Part shown: in pieces, positions 1 to 11,371 of the stretch
Layout: each line of letters starts with the position of its first letter
Numbering within the stretch: the first letter of the stretch is position 1
Assembly: GCF_004379255.2 (NCBI RefSeq)
Contig: NC_056040.1
Span: 30,718,852-30,782,851 of the forward strand
Length of the DNA stretch: 64,000 nt
Reading direction: 5' to 3'
Source: Salvia splendens
Lineage: Eukaryota; Streptophyta; Magnoliopsida; Lamiales; Lamiaceae
Translations under genes and position numbers: made by a program
The notes under the pieces: model-generated
Seen by the model: only the letters and a program-made list of their open reading frames with translations
The model's database searches: none
What the model was told of the DNA's origin: nothing

Positions 1-1210
1 AAACCCTCACAAGAGCTCTCCAATGTTCTTTGCTTGGATTGCTCGTGTAACGACTCAACTTGTTCACGGCACAAGCAATTAGTCAAGTACATAATGCATC
101 CGATGACCCGTGCGTACTCTTCTTGTGCAACGGGCTCGCCTTTGTTCTTGTTCAAGTGAACGTCGAGTTCAATTGGAGTCTTAATCGGCGCGCCATCATA
201 GGCTTTGAATTTATTCAATATCTTCTTAACATAATGTGATTGTGTTAAGATGATTCCATCAGACGTTATTAGAATCTTCATTCCAAGAATTACATCGGCT
301 AGACCCATGTCTTTCATGTCAAAGTTTCTCTTTAACATGACATTTGTATCGTTAATTACTTGAGTGTTGCTACCCAAGATTAACATATCATCAACGTATA
401 GACGCACTATAACATGGCCGTTATTAGTGCTCTTGATGTAGACACATTTGTCGCACTCGTTGATTTTAAACCCATTTGATAACATCACATTATCAAACTT
501 CAAGTGCCATTGCAATGGCGCTTGTTTCAATCCATATAGAGACTTTACGAGCTTGCATACCTTTTTCTCTTGTCCAGGTACTACAAACCCTTCGGGTTGT
601 TCCATATAAATTTCATCTTCTAGTTCACCATTTAGAAACGCGGTCTTTACATTCATTTGATGAATCTCAAGATTGTGCAATGCAGCAATAACGAGAAGCA
701 CTCGGATAGATGTAATCCTTGTTACAGGTGAATAGGTATCGAAGAAGTCATGTGCTTCCTTTTGTTTAAAACCCTTTACTACTAGTCGGGCTTTATACTT
801 ATCCACTGTTCCATCGGCCTTAAATTTCCTTTTAAGCACTCATTTGCAACCTAGAGGTTTCGCACCTTCAGGTAGATCTACCAACACCCAAGTGTGGTTT
901 AGCAAAATTGAATCAATTTCGCTTTGTACAGCTTCTCTCCAATGTAGTCCGTCTGGGCCATCGAATGATACTTTTATAGATGTTGGTTCTTCATCTAACA
1001 TAAAAGCAATGTAGTCAGGACCAAATGTTTTTGGTGTTCTGACCCTACTACCACGTCTTAGTACTGTATCCTTTGGATCGGGCCTTGCACGCTTGCGCGA
1101 TTCAAGTTCCCCACCCGCTGATTAAGAACTAGTGGCTTCTTCTTCCACTGGTTTAGAACTAGTGGCTTCTTCTTCAATTCTTGTCTTAGAATTGGTTGAG
1201 ACTTTTTCCT
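1..1210 (-). pseudogene. Copia reverse transcriptase, partial and broken
   Basis: The minus strand encodes the N-terminal copia RT motif GCK-stop-VLKRK at about 848-825. The Trp codon of GCKW is TGA at 840-842. The catalytic YVDD lies at 398-387 in the context RLYVDDMLILGSN. Pro- and Ser-rich linker sequence with stops (for example near 1120) precedes it. The RT/RNase H region runs off the left edge. The Trp-to-stop change is a single G-to-A substitution. Confidence 0.85.
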
Positions 1211-2655
1211 TTATTTGCAAGGAAATGTATTTTCGAGAAATACAACATTCCTTGACTCAATTGTTGTTCCTACAGTAATAGTCGATATTTCAGACTTGTG
1301 AACAACAAATCGATATGCACTACTATTAAGTGCATATCCAATGAAGATGCAATCAACCATTTTAGGTCCGATTGTAACTTCTTTGGGCGGAGGAACCATC
1401 ACCTTTGCCAAACACCCCCACACTTTGAGGTATTTGTAGGATGACTTCCTTCCCTTCCACAACTCATAAGGAGTAACATCTTTTCCTTTGAGAGGGATTT
1501 TATTCAAGATATAGTTGGCTGTCAAAACAGCTTCCCCCCACATGTCATGTGGTAATCCTGAAGTCAAAAGCAGTGCATTCATCATCTCTTTTAGAGTTCG
1601 ATTCTTGCGTTCTGCAACACCATTAGATTGTGGTGAATATGGAGCAATTGTTTGATGAATTATACCACTTGCGTTGCATAACTCCTCAAACGGGGCTACA
1701 TATTCACCTCCTCTATCGTTTTGAATCGTTTTGATTTTACAACCAAGTTGATTCTCAACTTCGTTCTTATAATTTTTGAACGCTTCTATTGCTTCATCTT
1801 TACTTCTTAAAAGATAAATGTAACAATACTTTGTGCAATCATCTATGAAAGTGATAAAGTACTTTTTACCACCTCTAGTTTGCACCATCTTTAATCACAT
1901 ACGTCTGTGTGAATTAATTCAAGGGGTTTTGTGCTTCGTTCAACCGAGTGAAACGGCAACTTAGTTATTTTTGCTTCAAGACAAATTTCACATTTATCTT
2001 GGGTATTCACTTCATTAGCCTTTAGTAAATCTAAATTCACTAATCTTTTAATGGCTTTTGAATTTACATGTCCCAATCTACAATGCCACAAATTTGAACA
2101 CTCAGTCAAGTAAGAGGAAGTAGATGTTTTATTATTATTAGCCAACGGCTTTGCAACACTGCGAGTTGCCACACTGAGCTTGAAAGGTCCATCGGTTACA
2201 TAACCTTTTCCGAGTGACTTTCCAAACTTGTACAATGCAAACCTATCAGACTCAAATACAAGTTTAAACCCCTTATTAACTAGTATTGATCCTGACACTA
2301 GGTTCTTGCGGATGTCCGGGACATGCAGCACATCCTTCAAAGTGATAGTTACGCCAGACGTCATCATGAGAATCACGTTGCCAATGCCGAGGACTTCGGA
2401 CGATGCTTGATTCCCCATGTTGTTCTTCCTCCCTTCAACAGCAGTGTAGGAGGCAAACTTGCTCCTATCTGAGCAGACATGAGCAGTAGCGCTGGTGTCG
2501 ATGTACCGGCCACCCTTGTTATCAACAAGGTTAACTTCTTCAGTGACCACAGCAATGAGGTCGTTTTCGTCCCAGTCTTTAAACTCCTTCTCTACGACGT
2601 GGGATGTCGGCTTCTTCTTCTTGCTGCGGCAGTCCTTGGCAAAGTGACCAGTTTG
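1211..2655 (-). pseudogene. Copia protease and integrase, broken
   Basis: The first segment (2655-1891) holds the retropepsin motif as DTSATAH, so the usual Gly of D-[ST]-G-A is replaced by Ser. It continues into the integrase HHCC zinc finger (WHCRLGH...CEIC). A one-base deletion at about 1891, where TGT-GAT-TTA has become TGT-GAT-TAA, ends this frame. The core integrase resumes as a second ORF (1888-1211) with FIDDCTKY, NDRGGEY and NGVAERKNR, which carry the D-D-E catalytic residues. The altered protease motif and the frameshift both argue for a dead copy. Confidence 0.88.
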
Positions 2656-3837
2656 CCACACTTGAAGCATTCGCCTTCAAATTTCTTTGCAGGTTGCTTT
2701 CCTTTCCCTTTATCCTTTTGATTTGGGCGAGTGCATTTATTGGAGGGACCGCCCCGCTCCAACAGATTGGCTTTGGCTTCCAGTGGGCTAAATCTCTTTG
2801 CCTTTTGGTCGCTTTTGCGCACATCAGCCTCGCAATTTCACAATCAAGTCTTCAAGGGTCATCTGCTTTCGCTTGTGTTTGAGATAGCTCTTGAAGTCCT
2901 TCCAACTGGGTGGAAGCTTGTCAATGATCGTGCACCTTAAGAATTTGTCGGGCAAGGTCATCCCTTCAGCCACTAGTGCGTGGATGATCATTTGGAGCTC
3001 TTGAACTTGCTCCATGATGGGTCGAGAGTCGACCATCTTGTAGTCCATAAATTTGGATGCTACAACTTGTTCAGTACCTGCAGCATTATCTATGCTATAC
3101 TTTCTTTCTAGGCTTTCCCACATCTCTTTTGATGTGGTTACAACGGAGTATACATTGTACAAACTATCATCTAAAGCACTTAGAATGAAATTTTTACAAA
3201 GATAATCTCCTTTTCTCCAAGCTTCATAGTCCGCCATGACTTCGAGCCTAGTCTCTTGATCGCTTGGCGCGGGCGGCTCGTTTTCAGTGAGGAAGTTGGC
3301 GACGCCCAATGTTGTCAAGTAGAACAACATCTTTTGGTACCACCTTTTGAAGTCAGAACCTCCAAACTTTGGTGGCTTCTCGGTAGGTGGCATCATTCTT
3401 AGTGCCAAAGGTGTCGTACTTGGTCCATGGAAGGGACCAAATCCGTTGCCCCCGAAGGAGCCAACAACGTGGTTGGGCATAGAGCCCCCACCATTCATGT
3501 TGGGCATAGAGCCCGCCATGGTCGTACCAGCCCCGAAGGGACTAGCACCCGCGTGAGACCCGAAGGCCCCAGCATTCTTGTGAGACCCGAAGGCCCCAAC
3601 ACTCGATCCATTAAAGGATCCGAAGGAACTACTAAAAGTGGAACCAACCGATCCACTCGAGGTGGATCCACCAGTGGGCCCATGGGGGTTAACAAACTCC
3701 CAAGGGGTTATTGATTAAGATGGATTGAACTGGGGGGTTGGCATCATCGATGGAATCGATGATGTATTGATCGGTGCAGTGGTCAACACGGTGGATGGAG
3801 TTGTTGTGGCGGCGCCGGTGTTGGATTCAGTCGACAT
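2592..3837 (-). pseudogene. Copia gag (capsid-nucleocapsid), broken
   Basis: The reading starts at the ATG at 3837, about 85 bases after the LTR, with a Thr/Pro/Ser-rich leader. A TAA near 3712 interrupts it, then a Gly/Ser/Phe-rich stretch leads into the core capsid frame (3519-2824). That core shows a copia gag pattern: KFGGSDFKRW, then MWESLERKYS, then LPPSWKDFK. The frame shifts near 2824, and a CCHC zinc knuckle (CFKCGK...GHFAKDC) is split by another shift near 2655. The protein would have packaged element RNA in cytoplasmic particles. At least one stop and two frameshifts make it a pseudogene. Confidence 0.85.
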
Positions 3838-3906
3838 CTCCAGTAAAGATATTAAGTTTCGAAAGTGATTAAGTTCAGTTTAGGTTCTGTCCTTCGATGG
3901 CAAGTC

Positions 3907-3920
3907 TATCTCGTCTTGCG
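3907..3920 (-). other. Putative primer-binding site complementary to the element's own LTR
   Basis: Two bases after the LTR end the minus strand reads CGCAAGACGAGATA. This is the exact reverse complement of 14 bases at 4060-4073 inside the LTR leader. It does not resemble the initiator-Met site TGGTATCAGAGC usual for plant copia elements. Its position is that of a primer-binding site; self-priming is an inference. Confidence 0.6.
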
Positions 3921-3922
3921 AT

Positions 3923-5008
3923 TGTTGGTACAGTGACTGGAATTACAGGAGATAAACAAAAATCGGGCGTAATACAACCCAAGAAATAAGAACAGAAACT
4001 GAAAATACAACGAAACGATACTAGAAAATAAACTTAGCCGAGTCGAGGAGACCTCTTTCCGCAAGACGAGATACGCCCCGGTAGTGCTCTCGGTTTGGCG
4101 TGTCGTCCCCAAAGATAAAACTGCTACGTCTCTGGTGAAGCAGCACCGCAATCAATAGAGCTCCGGCGAACTGGATAGAGGAGGGGGCAGAGCTTCGACA
4201 GAAAGACAATGCAGAGATGGAGAGAGCTTATGATGCAAATGCTTGTGAATGTTGTGTAGAGATGCATGGAATGGCTAGCCTATTTATAGGCTCAGTCCAC
4301 TGTTGGGGGTCAACAGCCATGATGGCTGTCATCATTGCGAGGTTGTAACCGCGAACGTTACAAACCGTTATGAGAATTGCTCCTTGACGCATCGGGACAC
4401 GCGCGCGTCTAGGTTCGTCATGACGTGGACTTCATGACGTGTCAGCCACGTTGGTTCTTACCGCGTCGTACTGACGATGTGTCATCCTACTTGGCTCGCT
4501 GGCGTGGAAACGTTGGTGGTCAAAAAAGAACTACACCAACCAGCCTTGGGTCGAGCCCAAGCACCGAGCCCCATGACCAGGCCCAAAGACCACCCAAAGA
4601 CCAATTGCCAAGATCCAAGTCCATGTCCAAGAACAAGGACAAGGGCACGGGCACGACTCGGCTCGGCGCGTGTGGGCTCTTCAACCCAACTTAGTCCACT
4701 ATAATTTATTAAGTGTATTAGTTCACTTAATAAATACACATTAAAAGATGTGTCTAATCTCCTATATGGGATAATTAACACTTAATTAATCCCATGGCTT
4801 CTCTCATAGCTCATTTAATTAACTAGTAATTATTTCGCAACTTTAATCCATTATTTCTCACTCACCGGGAATCGGATTTGAGAAAATGAATATATCACGG
4901 TCATCTACTCCGAACGTAGATCGATGTTATATTATTTAATTTCATAAAATTAAATGTCTCATTGGAAGTATTCTTGGTCAAAGTCCTTTGACAGCAACGA
5001 TTCCAACA
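3923..5008 (-). repeat. 5' LTR of the copia element
   Basis: The minus strand begins TGTTGG and ends CCAACA, a perfect 6-bp terminal inverted repeat, giving a 1086-bp LTR. A TATA box lies inside, and the primer-binding region and gag follow directly. The partner LTR is outside the window, so the borders rest on the terminal repeat and on the position of gag. Confidence 0.85.
4281..4290 (-). promoter_or_regulatory. TATA box of the copia LTR promoter
   Basis: The minus strand reads CCTATAAATA. Transcription would start near 4255, which makes the remaining LTR down to 3923 the R-U5 leader of the genomic RNA. Confidence 0.65.
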
Positions 5009-5465
5009 GAGAGGTGGCAGGTGTTTGCTGAGAATCTAAAATTGGGCAAATGGAGAACTGAAATCAAGTGAAAAATAATTGAGACAAATGAATTGGGGTA
5101 AAAATTTTATGGTATAGTTTGGTCAATTCATAGATGTTCTGAGGGAAAGATGAGAAAAAAAGATAAAAAAGGTAAAAATCTCTTGTTCTGATAAATTCGC
5201 ATGCATCGGTCTCATATATTGAAAGGTTAGCGAATTTAATCCCAAATTCCGAAAGGTCAACGAATATGATCCATTTTTCTGAAATCTCTCTAAATCCATC
5301 TATTCGATATTCCACGTCACCACTATATTTATATTTTTGTATTTTTTGTAATCAAATAAAAATAAAATAATATAAATTTAAAAACACAGTATGAAAATCT
5401 TTGTGATATTAAAATGCTGAAAAAAATAAAACGAGAAACAAACTAAAAAAAGGTGAAAATATGCT
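5009..5465. other. AT-rich stretch, nothing recognised
   Basis: This lies between the copia LTR and the transposase remnant. It is A/T-rich without a convincing coding frame or terminal repeat. It may hold the decayed end of the neighbouring Harbinger element, but no terminal inverted repeat could be identified. Confidence 0.4.
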
Positions 5466-8250
5466 TCAAAGGTTACGTGCACAAATTTCTTCAAGCATAT
5501 CGCACTTGAGTCGGGTATGGGCTTCTTCCTTGCGGGTTGTAACAATTGCACGAAGAACTGTATTGAATAAACTCCGATGTTGGGGCTTGCAGGCTACACC
5601 GGAGCTTGGTCCAGCGTCCTCCTCGCCCCAATTGGTGATTCCTCCACCTTCATCATCGACTATTATGTTATGCATGATGATTCACGCATACATGACATTA
5701 GCGATACACTATTTGAAGAAGAAACGCATTTGGCCTTTCACTATTGCCCAACGCAATTGAAGCACACCAATTGCTCGCTTTACATCCTTCCGTGTAGCCT
5801 CTTGCCTTTGAGAAAATAAAGCTCTCTTCAAATTCGTTGGGCAAGTGATAATTTTTAGAAATACGGGCCACTTCGGGTATATGTTGTCATCCATGTTGTA
5901 ACCCATACGATACGGGTTGCCGTTGATAGTGAAATCGATGGTCAGGCCTCTAACACGACATTGTTCGTTGAAGAGAGACGGTGAGTTGAAGACATTGATG
6001 TTGCTGTTTGATCCGACCACACCGAAGTAAGTATGCTATATCCAGATCCGTTGGTGAGCAATAGATTCGAGAATCGTCGTGGGGTGCGTGCCTTTGTATT
6101 CACTTGTGAACTGGCCTTTCCACGAGGTCCGAAAATTCTTCCATGCCTAGTTGATAAGGCTCGTTTCATGCACTGGTTTTGGGGTGAAATTCTATACTTT
6201 CGGGGAACTAATGTGTAAATTTGAGTTCAGGTGCGTAGAAATCTGTCAGGTCCAGGAAATCGTACAGATTGACCAGGCAGACGCAAGATCAAGAAGAATT
6301 AAAGTGAATTATTACAAACCACCAAAATGCCCTATGAGAATCAAGAAGAAGGTGGCAGGAGTGAAACTTGGGGAGAAAAGATCAGATTTCAAAGATCCTT
6401 TTGCAAGGGCACAACCGTCAATTCAAAGGAAGATTGCCCTAGGGATTAGAGCCTCAAGTCTTCCTTTATAAAGTGATGGAGATTGAAGAATGAGTCAGCT
6501 CCCCTTCTTAGCTCAAGTCTCCCGAGCTCATTTTCACTTCAGTTCTTAGTTTCTAGTTCTGCGCACTTGCAGGGGAGTTCATTTCTGGCTGATGGCATGT
6601 TTTTAGTTCGTGATACTTGTGACCCACCGCTCTACGGAGCGAAGAAACAAGCTCTACTTTATGTTTTAGTTTTTACTTTCATGCTTTGAGATATTGTTGG
6701 TGTTTTGAACTTGTTTAGTTGAATTCCGTAGTTGTTTGTTGCCAAATTTGAAGCTTGCCTTCGAATCTTGTTTTGAATCTATTTTGGAATCTGAATCATG
6801 GATATTTCGGTTGGATTTCTATTTGGATCTCTTGATGTTGAGTAGATTTGTGTTGATTGGATGTTTTTCGCAATTGTCAGGAGTTAGGATCCAGTAGATC
6901 TAGCTTATTTGACGTCCAATTCGAAAGATCCATGTTTGTTCGAGTTTTAATTCCTTAGACATGAAGTTCTTTGTTTTAAATCTGCATGAATATGTTTACC
7001 GCTGAGTCAGTTAGATTAGATCTGGTAGTTCTATCTTAAATTTCACATTTACGTCTTGTTTTCAAAGCATACCCTGTTTCTTTTATTGAAGATTGTTACA
7101 TGCTCTGTTTTGCTCTGATCTAGATTGGTTACATGAAGAAGATGATGTAGTTGGTTGTTAGGATTCAGATCTGCAGCTGTTTTTGTTTCTTTTCGGTAGC
7201 TTTAGTTAGTTTAGGAAAATTGGTCCTCACTTACTTTTACTCTTGGTCTGTCTATTTCGGGAAAGTTTCAGCATGTTCCTTCAGTTATGGGTGCTCTAGG
7301 TAGTTTAACTTCAGTCTACAAGTTATTTCATGTTCAGTGTCATGCATGCTTCCGTACTTCTTCAGCCTCCTAGGTTAGTTAGATAGAGTCTAGTCTAATT
7401 CCTCTTAGTCAAGGAGATTTAAACTTAACCCACTTGGTTTGCGTGGTATCAGCCAAAACCTTCCAAAATGTCTCAACACACTCTTAGCACATTCTTCCTC
7501 GTGGGATCAATCCTTACTTCCCTATACTAATCAATAGTATTGTGGGTTAAGGTTTTGATAGCAGCTCTTATAGCGCACCCGACGACATCCGAATAGGTCT
7601 GGGTTCTGCTTGACCAGTTTGGTCCAGTAATTCTGCTTGACCCGTTTGCGGTTTTACTTGTTTACTTACAGTGTGCACAAAGAGCGAGTTTCACTAGTGC
7701 ATACAATCTATGCTTCCCAGCCATTCTAGGAAATCCGTGAACCCTCCCATGCAAATCCAGTAGTAACTTTCAATCGGCGGCGTTTGGCTTCCGCATATAT
7801 GTGTCGCTGAAATCCTCCACAACTCCCCAACAGAAGTTCTTCAGACATTCGCAGCCATTTGTGTCTACGATGTTGAGATACTCATCAAATGTATCTGCAG
7901 CTCCTCCATAAGCCAACTGCCTCAGTGCAGTCGTGTACTTCTGCTGATTGTTCGGGTCTGCCGTTGGCATCGGGCTATTGGAAGTATTCATCACCCTCCA
8001 ACGTGTTAGCAATGCGCAAGAAAAGACCATGCCGCATTCTAAAACGCCGACGAAAAGCTGTCAGACCCCACCGTGGTTCTGTGACAAAGTAGTCTGAGTA
8101 CAACCGTTTCGGTATCTACAGACCCAATGGCAGATTGGCCTAGGGACCTGTTGTCCTGTTGTTGTCGTGTTGACGCTCTATGCGCATACCGTACTCCAAC
8201 GTGGCTGGCACTACGGCATCAACAATCTCGTCGTTGTAGTCGGGATCCAT
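5466..8250 (-). pseudogene. PIF/Harbinger DDE transposase, interrupted by a solo LTR
   Basis: The minus strand starts at an ATG at 8250 and matches the plant Harbinger (HARBI1-like, DDE_Tnp_4) layout. N-terminal FDEYL and the catalytic-region block GF-R-M-G...CMH-stop-AWKN straddle the insertion. Next come GVVGSNSNINVF (Asp changed to Ser/Asn at the second catalytic block), IYPKWPVF, KDVKRAIGVLQ (catalytic Glu of KDVERAFG replaced by Lys) and MHNIIVDDEG. In-frame stops lie in the N-terminal part and near 5705 and 5675. A 1.54-kb LTR (6152-7693) sits inside the codons after CMH. Removing it restores a readable but still mutated frame, so the gene was probably decaying independently of the insertion. 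Confidence 0.85.
6152..7693 (+). mobile_element. Solo LTR of an Athila-type Ty3 element
   Basis: It begins TGATAAGGCT and ends TCA. It is flanked by the 5-bp direct repeat CTAGT (6147-6151 and 7694-7698). The start and several internal blocks (for example GTGGGATC followed by ACTTCCCTATACTAAT) match the LTR at 55411-56984. No internal domain is present, so it is the product of LTR-LTR recombination. It interrupts a transposase pseudogene. Confidence 0.9.
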
Positions 8251-8333
8251 TTCGAGTAGAGATAGTGGGAAATGGAGAGAGAGTGAAAGATATGTAATTG
8301 GTTGCAGGTGTGAATGAAATGAGATGAGAAGTA

Positions 8334-8635
8334 CTTCTCCCGTTCCTTCATAGTTTTGTCACTTCTTTTGAGCATGGAGTTTAAGAAAAGGATGTTTAGA
8401 CTTTAGTGTGTTAACTGAGAAGGTAATAAAGTATATAAAGTAAGAGAACCAAAAATGTAGAGAAAATAAAGTAGAAAAGTGAATAAAGTAGAGATGATAA
8501 AGTAATAGAAAGAATGAAGTAGGAAAGAAAAAGTGAGTTAATTATTATTCCTACTACCATACATGGAAATGAATTAACTATAAAGGAACTTCTGAAATGA
8601 AAAAATGACTCAACTATGAAGGAACGGGGGAGTGG
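8334..8635. mobile_element. Stowaway-like MITE
   Basis: Terminal inverted repeats of about 22 bp share the block CCCGTTCCTTCATAGTT and are flanked by TA on both sides. The interior is AT-rich and non-coding. It lies just upstream of the transposase pseudogene start. Confidence 0.75.
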
Positions 8636-9089
8636 TATTTAAAGTGTGAATTTAAGGAATAAAAATTAAAAAAAAAAAACCACGATCAACGGTTTTATCG
8701 ACGGCCAGGCCTGCAATAGGCGTCGGTCAGCCGCCAATTGATCGTAGCGGAGTATAGATAGGGCGTGTGGGAGGGCTACTCGATCAGCAGTTGCCCTACA
8801 ATAGAGGAAGTTGATCTGTAATAACTCAAACTTTTAGAAGATTTGAATTAGAAACTATAATTTTAATTAGTGATTTTATGCATGCGTTTATTAGTTAGAT
8901 TAGAAACAAAATAAAATAGTAGAAGAGTTTGGCTCCTTTTTTAGTACTTTGTTTTGATACTATATTTTGATTGGTAGAATTTACTTTAAATTTACGTTAT
9001 CAAAATTATTATTTTGGATAATGAATGTTATTTTATAATGAATGCATTATTAAGAAATGTGTTTTGAATATCCTATCTTTTATGGTATC
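8636..9089. other. Intergenic; short GC-rich block
   Basis: A GC-rich block at about 8680-8800 may be the subterminal end of the Harbinger element to the left. The rest is AT-rich and featureless. Confidence 0.35.
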
Positions 9090-9097
9090 ATAGATAG

Positions 9098-9970
9098 GGT
9101 TGGGTAAAAATACCGAAATACCGCCTTTACCGTATCGAAAAAATACTAAAAATACCGAATTTTCGGTATACCGTAATTTTCGGTAAGGTATCATACCTTA
9201 CCGATTTATTTCGGTACGGTAACAGTATGAATTTTCATATACTGAAGTATATCGGGGTATACCGAAAATACGCTATATACCGTAATTTTAAGTATATACC
9301 GAAAATATGGTATATACCATAATTTTCGGTATATACCGATATCAATATATGCCAAATTATATCAAGTAAATTCATACTTTTACAAAACAAATAAATATTT
9401 ACATGTAGAAATCAAATCCTGCCTCATTATAGTTGTCGGGTAATCATGTAAATATAAAATCAAATAAACTCAATTAGGAAAACTTGATATCGCTAAATCA
9501 ATTAGTTTCAAACAAGTATAAGATTTTAGTTAAATTAGTTCCAAACAAATATCGTTGAACGTTATGTGATTGCGTGGAGTTTAATTGTTGCAGTTTTTTT
9601 ATTGAATATGTTTGAGTTTGATTAAATTCCATGTTTTCTAAGTATTTTAGAAATTTTATTTTTATTTGTATTTGTATTTAGAATTATTTACAAAATAATG
9701 ATATTTTGGTATGTCGTATTGTAGTCCGATATACCGTAAAACTCTGGTATACCGCAAAAGTACGGTATACCGAATTTAGATATGACATACTGAAAATAAG
9801 GTATGGCATCGATATTGAAATTTGTCATACCGAAAATAAGGTATACCGAAGTTCGGTATACCGAAAATTTTGGTAAGGAAAAGGTATGGTTTTTTCTCAT
9901 ATCGAATTTTCGGTAAGGTATACGGTATGATGGTTTCGGTAAGGTATATCGTACTTACCCACTCCTCGTA
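9098..9970. mobile_element. hAT-like MITE built of CGGTATACCG-type repeats
   Basis: Near both ends (and sparsely between) are many degenerate copies of palindromic CGGTATACCGAAAAT. The ends carry a related TGGGTAA motif in inverted orientation. The 8-bp word ATAGATAG occurs at 9090-9097 and 9971-9978, consistent with a hAT target-site duplication. The inner 400 bp is AT-rich non-coding. The exact termini are uncertain because the terminal repeats are imperfect. Confidence 0.6.
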
Positions 9971-9978
9971 ATAGATAG

Positions 9979-10490
9979 CAATGAAAGCATCATAAGTCCT
10001 ACATGGCTACATAGTAACTCGCAACTATTATGAGTATTAAAGAGCATCAATTACTTTTATGATTAACTGTTTCTTCTTTAATAAATTATTTAATCAAGTC
10101 CTAATGTTTGAAAGTATCAATCGTAGAAGGATCCAATGATTGATGGACTACGTCTGTGTAAGAATCAAGCAATAAAATCTCTAACAATCTGCGGATCATC
10201 CTATAAACAAGAAAGATATCAAAAGATCAAGCTTGTTCAAACAAGGATGGGAGGGATTAGTATTTATTGAGAAAGAAGAAGAGCATAATTACGAATAAAG
10301 TAAAATTCATAGCAAGTAATACTCCTTAATCTCTTATTATTGGATAAAGACTCCAATGTTAATAAAAAAAGTTAATGCTTCAATCTTACAAGAAGAGTTT
10401 TATTGATACTAATATTCTTGGGATAATATTAATAAGTAAATAAAATGTCATATATTAAGGGAGGTAGTATTAGTACGAACAAATTAATTA
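9979..10490. other. AT-rich intergenic, nothing recognised
   Basis: No coding frame, terminal repeat or tandem repeat is apparent. Confidence 0.4.
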
Positions 10491-10774
10491 CTCCCTCCGT
10501 CCCTGATTAATTGTCACTCTTTGACCGGGCACGGGTTTTAAGTAATGTATAGAAAATTTGGTTGAAAAAGTTAGTGGAATGTGAGACCCACTTTTTTATA
10601 TTAGTTTTATAATAAAATGTGAGTGAAGCGAGTTAGTGGAATATGGGACCTACTTACTATTTATGGAAAAAATGAAGTGTGACAATTATTGAGAAACGGA
10701 TCGAAATGGAAAAAAGTGACAATTAATTGGGGACGAAATGGAAAAAAGTGACAATTAATCGGGGACGGAGGGAG
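10491..10774. mobile_element. Stowaway-like MITE (CTCCCTCCGTCCC ends)
   Basis: Perfect CTCCCTCCGTCCC terminal inverted repeats are flanked by TA dinucleotides. The right terminal region holds a short direct duplication of the GACAATTAAT...GGGGACG block. Confidence 0.85.
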
Positions 10775-11362
10775 TATTTTTAATATTTTTTTGATAAGAT
10801 AGTAATACCAAGATAGATAATTATATTTGGACATTTCTAATTTTTTGATATCATATTTAAGTTTAACTCAAAGCCCAACATAAGACAAGAGCCCGCCTCA
10901 TCTTGCCAAAATGATAACTTTAACAATGTTTATATAACGTAACTCATCAATTTGTCAAGTTAAGCCATTTCTTTTTTACACGAGATTTAAGAAATTGTGT
11001 TAAAGTGAGTTAAGTGATGGAAGAATAAAGTAGGAAAGGAAAAAGATAGAAAGATTAAGAGAAAATAAAGTGAAAGACAGTAAAGTAAGAAAGAAGAAAA
11101 AATTGGTGCTTTTTAACAAATAAGAAATGACTCAGCTACAGTTGGACAATAAACAAAAGAATACGACTCAGCTACAGATGGACGGATGGAGTAGTACTAT
11201 ACAAATTTTTAGATAATTTCTTTTCTATCAAAAACAATGAAAAAAATCTTATATATGCTTGTTTTATATATCTTTACATATCTCGCCTTTCTTATCAAAT
11301 GGGTCCCATCTAACAAAGTTTTCTTATATTTATAATTTACAAAATTAATACATTTCCATTTA
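10775..11362. other. AT-rich intergenic, nothing recognised
   Basis: The stretch at about 11030-11200 resembles eroded MITE sequence (AGTAGGAAAG...GACTCAGCTACAG repeats), but no complete element could be bounded. Confidence 0.35.
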
Positions 11363-11371
11363 TTAAATTTA

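Larger units (their letters stand above)
1..5008 (-). mobile_element. Ty1/copia LTR retrotransposon, 5' part only
   Basis: Reading the minus strand from 5008 gives LTR, primer-binding site, gag, protease, integrase and reverse transcriptase in that order. Protease-integrase-RT order is diagnostic of Ty1/copia. The element leaves the window before RNase H ends, so the 3' LTR and target-site duplication cannot be checked. Several frameshifts and stops show it is no longer able to make its own proteins. Confidence 0.93.

Noticed and set aside
3907..3922. Standard initiator-Met primer site in the first copia element
   Set aside because: The sequence does not contain TGGTATCAGAGC or a near variant.
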